Origin: Marinobacter salinisoli
GTDB taxonomy: Bacteria > Pseudomonadota > Gammaproteobacteria > Pseudomonadales > Oleiphilaceae
Length of the DNA: 64,000 bases
Direction: 5' to 3'
Assembly: GCF_017301335.1 (NCBI RefSeq)
Contig: NZ_CP071247.1
Span: 1,612,001-1,676,000, forward strand
The notes beneath the pieces are model-generated. The model had not been told where the DNA came from. It ran no database searches and was given only the letters and a program-made list of their open reading frames with translations. The position numbers and the translations under genes were made by a program. Positions 28,059 to 36,539 of this stretch are shown here, piece by piece. The number at the start of each line of letters is the position of its first letter. Position 1 is the stretch's first letter.

Positions 28059-28697
28059 ATGAAGGACCTGATCGTTCGTTCACTGGGGCAGCAGCCCTAT
28101 CTGGAAACCTGGGAAGCCATGAAGTCGTTCACGGCAGAACGCGATGATGCCGTTGTGGACGAACTCTGGTGCCTGGAACATCCGCCTGTCTACACGCAGG
28201 GGCAGGCAGGGAAGGCAGAGCACATCCTTGCCCCGGGCGATATTCCGGTGGTTCAGGTTGATCGCGGTGGTCAGGTCACCTACCACGGCCCGGGGCAGCT
28301 GGTGATCTATCTGATGATCAATCTGAACCGGCGCAAACTGGGTGTCCGCGCCTTGGTGGACGAAATCGAGCAGGCCATTGTGCGCACGCTGGCCGACCTG
28401 GATATCGCCGCCGCGCCCAGGCCTGATGCACCCGGGGTTTACACCGGTGACGCCAAAATTGCGTCGCTGGGCCTGAGGGTCCGGCGGGGTTGCTCGTTCC
28501 ATGGGCTGGCGCTGAATATCGACATGGATATGGAACCCTTTGCTCGCATCAATCCTTGCGGCTACGCCGGGATGGCCATGAGTCAGGTCCGGGACTTTGT
28601 CCCCAGTGTCTCTCTGGCGGACGTGGAGAAGCGCCTGGTTTCCCATCTGTGCCTGGGTCTTGGTGCGACTGAGGTTGTGTATCAGCAAGGCTGGTAG
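28059..28697 (+). CDS. lipB: Octanoyl-[acyl-carrier-protein]:protein N-octanoyltransferase
   Basis: Moves octanoate from ACP to the lipoyl domains of 2-oxoacid dehydrogenases and GcvH; LipA then inserts sulfur. With the start at 28059 the protein has 212 residues, like E. coli LipB. Motifs: [11 protein letters not shown] (~45-55), [17 protein letters not shown] (~67-83), [20 protein letters not shown] with the catalytic Lys, and INPCGYAGM with the catalytic Cys. ATG 28026 would add 11 residues and the frame is open to 27972. lipA is about 31 kb away at 59908 instead of adjacent. Confidence 0.93.
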   Translation: MKDLIVRSLGQQPYLETWEAMKSFTAERDDAVVDELWCLEHPPVYTQGQAGKAEHILAPGDIPVVQVDRGGQVTYHGPGQLVIYLMINLNRRKLGVRALVDEIEQAIVRTLADLDIAAAPRPDAPGVYTGDAKIASLGLRVRRGCSFHGLALNIDMDMEPFARINPCGYAGMAMSQVRDFVPSVSLADVEKRLVSHLCLGLGATEVVYQQGW

Positions 28698-28700
28698 GGC

Positions 28701-29810
28701 TCAGGCCGGCGCTTCCGCTTCGTGGACGCAGACCCGGTTTCTGCCCAGGGATTTTGCCTGGTACAAGGCCTGATCCGCTCGCTGCAGGAGTCCATCAATG
28801 CCCTCGGATGGATGAATGCTGGCCACACCGATACTGATGGTTGCGGTCACTGTCGCGCCCTCTGCGTCGATGGACGCGGCTGCAATCTCCTTTCGGATCC
28901 GCTCAGCCATATTCAGGGCTTCACCAGTTTCGGTTTCCGGTAACACCACCAGATATTCCTCGCCGCCCCAGCGAGCCAGAGTGTCGATTTTCCGGCACTG
29001 GTCACGAAGCGTCTGGGCGACCAGCACAATCAGCTGATCTCCGATGTGGTGGCCATGGGTGTCGTTTACCGATTTGAACAGGTCGATGTCCATCAGCAGA
29101 ATGGCGAAGGTGCGCGCGTTGCGGCGGTAACGGGCAAACTCCTGTTCGAGCTGTGTCATGGCTTCCCGCCGGTTGGCGAGTCCGGTCAGGGTGTCGTGCT
29201 TGGCCGCGTATTCAAAGTCGGAGGCCAGTCGAATCAGTTCCTGGCGGGCGCGGCGACGGCTCTGGTCCAGAATAAAACAGGTGAACATCTCAAATCCGAG
29301 CGCCGCAATCATCATCAGCCGAAAACTCGTATCATAGGGCGGTGCAAACAGGGCGTCACCGATCGGGCTGAACAGCAGCGCCACCCCGATCAAACCCCCG
29401 GCGCAGGCGATGATGCCGGTTCTGGCGTCGTGGATGTAGAACACCACAGGTGGATAAGCAAAGAGCCAGAGAATGGCAGCGCCATTCTCGACGCCCTGCA
29501 CCGCCAGATAGATGAACAGCGCGGTGATCAGTGCGAGGAAACCCCGACGTAGCAGCTTGACGCTGTCCAGCGTCCAGTAAAGCAGGCTGTTGAAGGCCAG
29601 CAGAACGGCAATCGTAATCAGCAGGGGCGAGGTGAACCATTCGCTTTGAAAACCCGGTCGCAAAGCAAAGAAAATCAGCAGCGGGATGGCGGCTGCCGTC
29701 AGCCAGTTGATCAGGGTGGGTACGGGAATTTCGCCCTGCACCGGGCGGTCGCCGGCGCTGGCCATTGTCTTGGCGTCTCTGGTCATTAGGTGTCTTGTTG
29801 TTTTTGTCAT
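28701..29810 (-). CDS. Membrane-anchored diguanylate cyclase (GGEEY)
   Basis: About 369 residues. The N-terminal ~195 hold five to six membrane helices of an undefined sensor (NWLTAAAIPLLIFFALRPGF is the first). The C-terminal GGDEF domain is canonical: HDTLTGLANRREAMTQLEQE, the metal-binding DIDLFKSVNDTHGHHIGD, and the active-site turn RWGGEEYLVVLP. No RxxD inhibitory site is obvious before the turn. It should make c-di-GMP, unlike the degenerate pair at 17.4-19.4 kb. ATG 29810 is chosen; 29786 and 29765 are alternatives, and none has a strong ribosome binding site. It is convergent with lipB, 3 bp apart. Confidence 0.88.
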   Translation of the reverse strand: MTKTTRHLMTRDAKTMASAGDRPVQGEIPVPTLINWLTAAAIPLLIFFALRPGFQSEWFTSPLLITIAVLLAFNSLLYWTLDSVKLLRRGFLALITALFIYLAVQGVENGAAILWLFAYPPVVFYIHDARTGIIACAGGLIGVALLFSPIGDALFAPPYDTSFRLMMIAALGFEMFTCFILDQSRRRARQELIRLASDFEYAAKHDTLTGLANRREAMTQLEQEFARYRRNARTFAILLMDIDLFKSVNDTHGHHIGDQLIVLVAQTLRDQCRKIDTLARWGGEEYLVVLPETETGEALNMAERIRKEIAAASIDAEGATVTATISIGVASIHPSEGIDGLLQRADQALYQAKSLGRNRVCVHEAEAPA

Positions 29811-29952
29811 GGGCTGGTAACTGCCGGTTAGCTCGGCACTGATCCTCAAGGCTGGGCCAGAACCGGTATGCACGCGTACACTCTAACCGATGTATAGGTC
29901 TAAAGAATCAGGCTTTCGAATTCATTGGCCCGACGGTCGAATTTCGGCTGGC

Positions 29953-29990
29953 GGCGCGGTTAGGTTACTCCGCGCCACTCTTCGTATAAT
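29953..29990 (+). promoter_or_regulatory. Candidate promoter with inverted repeat before the ABC1 gene
   Basis: A consensus -10 TATAAT at 29985-29990 lies about 50 bp before the ABC1 start. Just upstream, GGCGCGG (29953-29959) and CCGCGCC (29970-29976) form a perfect 7-bp inverted repeat over the expected -35 region. No good -35 hexamer is visible, so the promoter may need an activator or be blocked by a repressor. The rest of the 230-bp divergent gap shows nothing else I can name. Confidence 0.4.
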
Positions 29991-30040
29991 GGTCCAAGCC
30001 GAATGCAACGGCAAAATTCTTGGAACCGGATAGGTCGCTC

Positions 30041-31480
30041 ATGTCATCCAGACGCTCAGGAAAATCGGTCTCCCGCATCAAAACTGGCAGCTTCGAGCGC
30101 AGGTTGAGCCTGACACGCGCGGGGCTTTTCGCCGGCACCCGCATGGCCTCTCACATGGCCACCAACTGGATAGGCAGCAAGGAAAAGCGGGATGCAAAGC
30201 ATCGTGCGATGCTATCCAACCAGGCTCGTTTTCTGGTGCATGAGCTTGGTCAGTTGAAGGGGAGTGTGGTGAAAATCGGCCAGGTGATGGCGCTCTACGG
30301 TGAGCACTTCCTGCCGGAAGAGGTGACTGAGGCCCTGCACACACTGGAAGACCAGACCACCTCGCTGGAATGGCCCGCGATCGAAAAAGTGCTTGCCGAT
30401 GAATTGGGCAGCGAGCGCCTGGCCGAGCTGGACGTCGATCCGGAGCCCATTGGGGCGGCGTCACTGGGGCAGGTGCATCGGGCTGTGCGTCGGAGCGACG
30501 GCCTGGAGCTGGTTCTGAAGGTCCAGTATCCGGGGGTGGCGGACGCCGTGGACAGCGATCTGAATGCCGTTGCCCAGTTGCTGAAGGTCGCCAGGCTGGT
30601 CAGTATCGGTCCGGAGTTCAATGACTGGCTGGAAGAAGTGCGCGAGATGATGCATCGCGAGGTGGACTATGGACTGGAAGCCAGAACAACCGAGAAGTTC
30701 CGTCAGATGCTGGTTTCCGATCCACGCTTCATCGTTCCCCGTGTTCTGCCGGAGTTCTCGACCGCCCACATCATCGCGTCCACCTACGAGCATGGTCATT
30801 CGCTCAACTCGCAACCCGTGAAGGACCTGCCTCTGGCGCGGCGAAGTGAGCTGGGTAAGGCCGCATTGGAGCTGTTTTTCCGGGAACTTTTTGTCTGGGG
30901 TGAGATTCAGACCGACCCTAACTTTGGTAATTACCGTATTCGCATAGCGGGCGAAGAGGGGGAAGATCCCGGTTACGACCGTATCGTCCTGCTGGATTTT
31001 GGTGCCGTGCAATCCTACACCGATGAATTCCTCGATCCTGTGCGACAGATGATTCGGGCGTCCTACGAGAACGATCTGGAGGCCGTGATTGACGGCGGTG
31101 TAAAGCTCCGGTTCATGAGCCGCGACTGGCCGCACGAGGTACTGGAAACCTTTGGTGCCGTTTGTATGTCCGTGCTTGAGCCGCTGGCGCCGGACCACCG
31201 CGAATGGCCGGACTACGCGACCAATGCCGATGGCGAGTACCGCTGGAAGCAGAGCGATCTGCCATCTCGGGTCGCTCGCAGGGCCGCCCGATCGGCCATC
31301 AGCCGTTACTTTCGGGTTCCCCCGAAGGAGTTTGTGTTCCTCAATCGGAAGTTGATCGGCGTATACACCTTCATTGCCGTGCTGCAGTCGGAATTCAATG
31401 GTGAACACCTGTTGCGCAAATATCTGTATCAGGACCCGGCCGACGATGCCTCGGCCACCAGCCAGAGCACGAAGGCATAG
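30041..31480 (+). CDS. ABC1/UbiB-family atypical kinase-like protein
   Basis: A 479-residue member of the ABC1/ADCK/UbiB family. The signature KGSVVKIGQVMALYGEHFLP (KxGQ motif, ~78-97) and the Ala-rich P-loop EPIGAASLGQVHRA (~141-154) are present, followed by LVLKVQYPGV with the ATP-binding Lys and DFGAVQSY near residue 325. It lacks the C-terminal membrane helices of ubiquinone-synthesis UbiB, and ubiE and ubiJ are not nearby, so it is better seen as a separate ADCK-like paralogue. Its last 52 bp overlap the convergent yqaA-like gene. Confidence 0.85.
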   Translation: MSSRRSGKSVSRIKTGSFERRLSLTRAGLFAGTRMASHMATNWIGSKEKRDAKHRAMLSNQARFLVHELGQLKGSVVKIGQVMALYGEHFLPEEVTEALHTLEDQTTSLEWPAIEKVLADELGSERLAELDVDPEPIGAASLGQVHRAVRRSDGLELVLKVQYPGVADAVDSDLNAVAQLLKVARLVSIGPEFNDWLEEVREMMHREVDYGLEARTTEKFRQMLVSDPRFIVPRVLPEFSTAHIIASTYEHGHSLNSQPVKDLPLARRSELGKAALELFFRELFVWGEIQTDPNFGNYRIRIAGEEGEDPGYDRIVLLDFGAVQSYTDEFLDPVRQMIRASYENDLEAVIDGGVKLRFMSRDWPHEVLETFGAVCMSVLEPLAPDHREWPDYATNADGEYRWKQSDLPSRVARRAARSAISRYFRVPPKEFVFLNRKLIGVYTFIAVLQSEFNGEHLLRKYLYQDPADDASATSQSTKA

Positions 31481-31863
31481 CGCAAGCCTTTCCCAATGCC
31501 CACCAGAATAATGAAATTCAGCCAGGGCACCCGCATAATGCCGCCCACCAGCGTCAGTGCGTCCCCGCCCAGCGGCAGCCAGCCCAGTAGCAGGGACCAT
31601 TGACCGTAGCGATTGAAGCGCTCCCGCGCTCGCGTTAACTGCTGCTCGGTGACGGGAAACCAGCGTTTTTCTTTAAAGCGATCCACCTGTCGGCCGATAA
31701 CCCCGTTAACGACGGAACCCAGGGTATTGCCCAGTGTGGCCCAGAACCAGAGCCACCAATACGACAGCCCCTGACTGACCAGTGTGCCCAGCAGTATTTC
31801 CGAGTACGCCGGCAGCAGTGTGGCGGCGGCAAAGGCGGTCAGAAAGAGTGTGAAATACGCCAA
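31429..31863 (-). CDS. yqaA: YqaA family (VTT domain) membrane protein
   Basis: A 144-residue small DedA-related membrane protein with the order FAAATLLPAYSEILL (~11-25), WATLGNTLGSVVNGVIGR (~41-58) and FLL/GWLPLGGDALTLVGGIM (~95-113), typical of YqaA. The role is unknown; larger relatives transport undecaprenyl phosphate or maintain membrane potential. The last 52 bp overlap the convergent ABC1 gene, so the two mRNAs share complementary 3' ends. Confidence 0.83.
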   Translation of the reverse strand: MAYFTLFLTAFAAATLLPAYSEILLGTLVSQGLSYWWLWFWATLGNTLGSVVNGVIGRQVDRFKEKRWFPVTEQQLTRARERFNRYGQWSLLLGWLPLGGDALTLVGGIMRVPWLNFIILVGIGKGLRYAFVLWLVAEASSAGS

Positions 31864-31917
31864 TAGGGTCTCCTTGCAGGCAAGTTCTAAATTTCCTCAC
31901 GAAAGTTATCGCATACG

Positions 31918-34044
31918 ATGAAACAGCTCTCCCTCCAATTCAAACTTTATGCCTTTGTGATCGCGTTGCTCCTGACGCTGGGTATCAGCATTGTTGTTAC
32001 CGCGCAGGTCTCACTGGGCAACATGGAAGATCGGCTGACCAACCAGGCCACGACCACGGTCAAAGGCGCCGTGATGGAACAGCTCGAAGCCACGGCGGGC
32101 ATGTATGGCGAGCTGGTCAGCGGCCAGTTCGACACCGCTTTCCGGACGCCGGAAGTCGTGCGCAGTATCATCACCCGCAACATTCAGGCGGAAAGTTATT
32201 CCCGGATCAGCCGCCCGGATATGCAGGAAACCATCGGCGCGATGCTGGAAGAGCAGCAGAGTCTGAGCGCGATCTACGCGCATTTCGAACCGGACGCCTA
32301 CGATGGCCAGGACCGCTACTTTACCGATGGTGTGGAAGATCACAGCAGTGACGAGGGCACCCTGGAAATTCGTTACGACCGTGACGCCAGTGGTCAGACG
32401 CGGTTTGTGAGAATGGCGGATCCGGCGGCGAAATACCTCGACAGTCGTAATGAATTCGGGGTGCGTGACAGCGAGTGGTACCTGTGTGCCAGCGAGTCAG
32501 CCCGGCCCTGCATTCTGGAGCCCTATCGATCCGAGGACAGCAGTGGCAGGCAGAGGCTGATGACCAGCCTGGTGGTGCCGATCATGAATGGCGACCAGCT
32601 TGCCGGCGTGACAGGGACAGACATCAGCCTGTCCACTCTGCAGGAAACCATTGGCACGGTGAGCCAGAAACTGTTTGACGGCCAGTCCCGGGTAACGCTG
32701 CTGAGCCAGGAGGGCCTGATTGCGGTATCGAGCCATTATCAGGATCAGCTCGGGCGGCCGTTAAAGGAAGCAGTGCCAGAACTTGCCGAGGAGTTCCGGA
32801 GTTTGCACCAGGGCGCGGGCACCTTCGATGACGGAGAGACGCTGGTGGTGTCCTACCCCGTGGACATCGAGGTAGCTGGTGCCCAGTGGTCACTGCTGAT
32901 CGAATTGCCCCGGGAAGCGGCGCTGGCCAGCGTGAGTGATATTTCCGGCCTGATGTCGGAGGAGGTGGCTGCCACCGCTACCGGGCAGACGATTGTTGGG
33001 GTAGTGGTTGTTGCGCTCGCGCTGCTGGCGCTGGTTTTCCTGGTGCGTTCCGTGGTTCGGCCGCTGAATGAGATCCGTGACCGGATGCAGAACCTGGCCA
33101 GTGCCGAAGGCGACCTGACTCGTGAGCTGACCATCGACACCCACGCCGAGCTGATTGACCTGGCGCGTGGGTTCAACACCTTCCTGGGCCGGCTCAGGGA
33201 GATGATCGGTGACCTCAAAGCGGTGAACGGCCAGGTTCGTGCCCAGGCCCGCGATGTAGGGGCGATTGCCCTCGACACCGATGAGCAGACGTCGCGGCAA
33301 CACCAGGATATCGACAGTGTGGTCACTGCCATGAATGAAATGGCGGCGGCCGCGGGCGAAGTGGCGGGGTTCGCCACCGATGCTGCTGACAACGCTCGCA
33401 TGGCCCAGGATGGCATCACCTTCACTCAGGGGGTGCTGCAGGCCGCGGTTCAAGAGGTGAATGCGGTGTCCACGGATATGGGGCAGGCCAGCACGGCGAT
33501 TAGCCACGTGGCCAGCCGCAGCGAAGAGATCAACCGCATTCTGGACGTTATTCGCAGTATCGCCGAACAGACCAACCTGCTGGCCCTGAATGCAGCCATC
33601 GAGGCGGCACGTGCCGGCGAGCAGGGCCGGGGCTTTGCGGTGGTGGCCGATGAGGTTCGCACCCTGGCCTCGCGTACCCGGGAGTCCACCGATGAAATCA
33701 GCCAGATGATTGATGGCCTGAAGGAAGACGTCGACGGCGCGGTATCGGTCATCGAACATGGCGTGGGCCGGGCTTCGACCGCGGTGGAGGGTACCCAGGA
33801 AGCGGCGCATTCTCTGGCCTCCGTGGTTGAACGGATTGGAACCATCGTGGAACATGTGACCCATGTGGCGACGGCAGCGGAAGAACAGAGTTCCGTCAGT
33901 GAGGAGATCAACCGAAACCTGACCCAGATTGGTGATGCGGCCAGTGATCTGCGTGATCTCGCCACCCGAGTTAAGAGCAGTGGTGCTTCTCTGGACGAGC
34001 AGGTTCAAGTGCTGGATGAAGAGTTGGGGCGTTTGAAAACCTGA
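31918..34044 (+). CDS. Methyl-accepting chemotaxis protein with periplasmic Cache-type sensor
   Basis: A 708-residue transmembrane chemoreceptor. TM1 spans ~10-30; residues ~35-350 are a large periplasmic domain with double-Cache character ([20 protein letters not shown], then [24 protein letters not shown]). TM2 is ~352-376, then HAMP, and the signalling domain has the conserved tip [20 protein letters not shown] (~551-570) and [13 protein letters not shown]. The signal domain recruits CheA/CheW. There is no C-terminal CheR-docking pentapeptide (the end is ELGRLKT). The ligand is unknown; small organic molecules are usual for this sensor type. Confidence 0.93.
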   Translation: MKQLSLQFKLYAFVIALLLTLGISIVVTAQVSLGNMEDRLTNQATTTVKGAVMEQLEATAGMYGELVSGQFDTAFRTPEVVRSIITRNIQAESYSRISRPDMQETIGAMLEEQQSLSAIYAHFEPDAYDGQDRYFTDGVEDHSSDEGTLEIRYDRDASGQTRFVRMADPAAKYLDSRNEFGVRDSEWYLCASESARPCILEPYRSEDSSGRQRLMTSLVVPIMNGDQLAGVTGTDISLSTLQETIGTVSQKLFDGQSRVTLLSQEGLIAVSSHYQDQLGRPLKEAVPELAEEFRSLHQGAGTFDDGETLVVSYPVDIEVAGAQWSLLIELPREAALASVSDISGLMSEEVAATATGQTIVGVVVVALALLALVFLVRSVVRPLNEIRDRMQNLASAEGDLTRELTIDTHAELIDLARGFNTFLGRLREMIGDLKAVNGQVRAQARDVGAIALDTDEQTSRQHQDIDSVVTAMNEMAAAAGEVAGFATDAADNARMAQDGITFTQGVLQAAVQEVNAVSTDMGQASTAISHVASRSEEINRILDVIRSIAEQTNLLALNAAIEAARAGEQGRGFAVVADEVRTLASRTRESTDEISQMIDGLKEDVDGAVSVIEHGVGRASTAVEGTQEAAHSLASVVERIGTIVEHVTHVATAAEEQSSVSEEINRNLTQIGDAASDLRDLATRVKSSGASLDEQVQVLDEELGRLKT

Positions 34045-34197
34045 GATAGTCGCTGAGCACAGTGCCAGCATCCGCGGCCCATCGCTCTGCCCTATGGTTG
34101 TAATTTAAAGCCTCAATTTTCTGATTCCGCGGCGTCATGCGATCATTCACCTCAAATTTTCGGTCAGCACCGCGGTTGTCGTCGTGCAGGAGGTCCA

Positions 34198-34452
34198 ATG
34201 GAACCAGTAATCATTTATGGCCGCGCCAGCTGCGGCTTCTGCCTCCGGGCGAAAGCGCTCTGCGAGGCCAAGGGCTTACCCTATACCTGGGTCGATATGG
34301 TGGAAGAGAGGCTGAGTAAGCAGGACATCGCTGCAAAAATCGGTCGTCCCGTTCACACGGTGCCACAGATTCTCGTGGGTGATCGCTACATCGGCGGTTG
34401 CGACGACTTTTTCGCATTCGTGCGTGGGCGCGAGGCCGAACTGGCGAGCTGA
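34198..34452 (+). CDS. Glutaredoxin, GrxA-like, with CGFC active site
   Basis: An 84-residue thioredoxin-fold protein that should reduce disulfides or glutathione adducts with GSH. The active site is C12-G-F-C15 rather than the usual CPYC. Family-specific VPQILVGDRYIGG (~56-68) gives the cis-Pro and the glutathione-binding loop, most like GrxA. The ribosome binding site AGGAGG lies about 7 nt upstream of ATG 34198. A terminator follows at 34516. Confidence 0.9.
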   Translation: MEPVIIYGRASCGFCLRAKALCEAKGLPYTWVDMVEERLSKQDIAAKIGRPVHTVPQILVGDRYIGGCDDFFAFVRGREAELAS

Positions 34453-34515
34453 TTGCCAGAGGGCGGGGGCGGGATTGCCCTGCGCCAGGTCAGAGAACGT
34501 GCGTTCGTTGATGAA

Positions 34516-34540
34516 GACCTCCCCTCGGGGAGGTTTTTTT
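34516..34540 (+). terminator. Intrinsic terminator after the glutaredoxin gene
   Basis: ACCTCCCC pairs with GGGGAGGT across a 2-nt turn (a CTCG tetraloop if one pair opens), followed by seven T. It isolates the glutaredoxin gene from the frame-broken gene that starts at 34631. The rest of 34453-34630 shows no gene. Confidence 0.85.
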
Positions 34541-34630
34541 ATTATGGGAGAACTTCCCGGGGTGTGGGCGTCCTTTGCGTCATTGGACAGCACCTCAGCT
34601 CTGACCGGCAGCCAGCTTGAGGACGATTGC

Positions 34631-35002
34631 ATGTCAACCGACCAAACGCCAAGCCAACCTCCTCATCAGCAACGCGACTCGGATACCCGGCTAACGATTG
34701 GGGCCTGGTTGACGAGTCCGAAAGGGAGCTGAGACGAAAACTCGATGTGAGCTCCGAAGGCTCTCTGGAGCATTTGGAAAAAGAAAAGTTTAGCTTCCGC
34801 AAACGGATACAGGCCAATGAACTGGAGGATCTCCAGCGCGATGAAGGTTCGATCCAGCAGGAAGAAAAGAAACTGGCGGGCTGAGCTTCTGGCTGGGCAT
34901 CGGGATCAGCATCGTTGTGGTCATTTCGCGATCGTACTGCTCTTTATGGCAATGTCGCTGCAGACGCGGCTTTCCACCCGGATCAAGAACCAACGGTTGT
35001 AG
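34631..35002 (+). pseudogene. Frame-broken small coiled-coil membrane-protein gene
   Basis: ATG 34631 has a perfect GAGGA Shine-Dalgarno 7 nt upstream, but its frame stops at 34730-34732 after 33 residues. A highly charged coiled-coil continues one frame over (DWGLVDESERELRRKLD and on to EEKKLAG, to 34881), then a membrane segment FWLGIGISIVVVI in a third frame (34884-34925), then AIVLLFMAMSLQTRL, ending NQRL at 35002. Adding one base each to the runs CCC (~34686-34688), GGG (34878-34880) and TTT (34924-34926) would join them into one ~124-residue protein: Pro/Gln-rich start, coiled coil, one membrane anchor, basic end. The family is not recognised. It may be decay, phase variation or sequencing error. 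Confidence 0.6.
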
Positions 35003-35031
35003 CGATTCACCCCTGGCTGCAGCGTTGTCGC

Positions 35032-35067
35032 AAAAAAATGCCCCGGATCTGGGCGATCGCGGGGCCA
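35032..35067 (-). terminator. Intrinsic terminator after pfp
   Basis: Read on the minus strand, GGCCCCG (35066-35060) pairs with CGGGGCA (35045-35039) around a ~14-nt loop, followed by seven T (35038-35032). It starts about 55 bp past the pfp stop and ends that transcript; it also separates it from the frame-broken gene. Confidence 0.8.
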
Positions 35068-35120
35068 TTTGTCTAAGCACCAGGTTCACTCTTGTCAGGT
35101 GAACTGGAAGCTCGGTCTGG

Positions 35121-36383
35121 TCAGACCTCGAAACCGGCTTTCAGCTTCTTGTCCACCAGCTGGTTTTTCAGCTTTGCCACCCGGGGCAGGCCGTTATCGA
35201 ACGGTGGGAAGCTTTCACCGGCGATCAGCGGAGCAAGGTATTCGCGGCAGTCCTGGGTAATGCCGAAGCCGTCATCCGTGATGTAGTGGATGGGCATCTT
35301 TTTCTCCTGGTTCGCCACTTCGCTCAGCGGCGCCTCGCCAATCTTCCACTGGTATGCACCACCTTGCGTGCGGACGATCGTTGGCATGACCGCCTGCTTG
35401 CCACTGATGGCCATTTCCACCGCAGCTTCGCCAACGGCATAGGCCTGCTTCACGTCGGTACCGGACGCGATATGGCGCGCGCTGCGCTGCAGGTAGTCGG
35501 CCACGGCCCAGTGGTACTTGTGGCCCAGAGCCTGTTTGACCATGTTGGCCAGTGCCGGAGCGACCCCGCCCAGCTGGGTATGACCAAACGCATCTTTGGC
35601 GCCCGCGTCGGCAAGGAAACGGCCGTCTTCGTACTGGGCACCTTCGGAAGCCACGATCACGCAGTAGCCATATTCCTTGACGCAGTGATCCACGCGCGCC
35701 AGGAACGCCTCCCGGTCGAAGGGAATTTCCGGGAACAGGATGATATGCGGTGGCTCGCCTTCACCCTGACCGGCCAGGCCACCGGAGGCGGCAATCCATC
35801 CGGCATGGCGGCCCATCACTTCCAGAATGAATACTTTGGTGGAAGTTTCGCACATGGACTTGATGTCGAGGCTGGCTTCCAGGGTGGACGTGGCGATGTA
35901 CTTGGCAACGGAACCAAAGCCGGGGCAGCAGTCGGTGAACGGCAGGTCGTTGTCGACGGTTTTGGGAATGCCAATGCAGGTAATCGGGTAGCCCATCTTG
36001 TCGGCAAGCTGGGACACTTTGTAGGCGGTGTCCTGGGAATCGCCACCGCCGTTGTAGAAGAAGTAGCCGATGTCGTGAGCCCGGAACACCTCGATCAGCC
36101 GCTCGTACTCGCGACGGTTTTCGGAGATGTTCTTGAGCTTGTACCGGCAGGAGCCGAAGGCGCCGCCTGGGGTATGGATCAGCGCGCGGATTGCGTCGTC
36201 GCTTTCCAGGCTGGTATCAATCAGCTCTTCTTTCAGGGCACCCAGAATGCCATTGCGACCGGCGAACACCTTGCCAATCTTGTCCGGATGTTTGCGGGCG
36301 GTCTCGATAACGCCACAGGCACTGGCGTTGATAACGGCGGTAACACCGCCAGACTGAGCGTAGAATGCATTCTTGATGGCCAT
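35121..36383 (-). CDS. pfp: Pyrophosphate-dependent 6-phosphofructokinase
   Basis: Reversible phosphorylation of fructose 6-phosphate, with PPi as likely donor. The 420-residue protein starts MAIKNAFYAQSGGVTAV; the active-site segments are GGGDSQDTA (~103-111), where the acidic residue after the glycines differs from the ATP-type GGDGS, PKTVDNDLPF (~131-140, with the catalytic base) and MGRHAGWIAAS (~180-190). These and the length (about 100 residues more than E. coli PfkA) support PPi rather than ATP. ATG 36383 is chosen over a 17-codon upstream extension. It is divergent from mpl. Confidence 0.9.
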   Translation of the reverse strand: MAIKNAFYAQSGGVTAVINASACGVIETARKHPDKIGKVFAGRNGILGALKEELIDTSLESDDAIRALIHTPGGAFGSCRYKLKNISENRREYERLIEVFRAHDIGYFFYNGGGDSQDTAYKVSQLADKMGYPITCIGIPKTVDNDLPFTDCCPGFGSVAKYIATSTLEASLDIKSMCETSTKVFILEVMGRHAGWIAASGGLAGQGEGEPPHIILFPEIPFDREAFLARVDHCVKEYGYCVIVASEGAQYEDGRFLADAGAKDAFGHTQLGGVAPALANMVKQALGHKYHWAVADYLQRSARHIASGTDVKQAYAVGEAAVEMAISGKQAVMPTIVRTQGGAYQWKIGEAPLSEVANQEKKMPIHYITDDGFGITQDCREYLAPLIAGESFPPFDNGLPRVAKLKNQLVDKKLKAGFEV

Positions 36384-36539
36384 CTTGGGCTGAAGCCTCC
36401 TGCTGGTTCGATAATCGCGCAGATGATACGCCAAAAGGCGCGAATTTTCATGAGCAGGATTGCGGATAGCGCGGCTCTTGACGGGGTTGGGCGGATACGG
36501 GAGGCTTGTCGGACTTTACAGCTAAGGAACTATTCAGGC

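Noticed and set aside
30461..31600. 379-codon minus-strand frame opposite the ABC1 gene
   Set aside because: A shadow of the ABC1 frame; the composition is typical of an antisense frame in GC-rich DNA.
35286..36539. Long + strand open frame leading into mpl
   Set aside because: It is antisense to pfp over most of its length and lacks a family match; mpl starts at ATG 36540 with a ribosome binding site.
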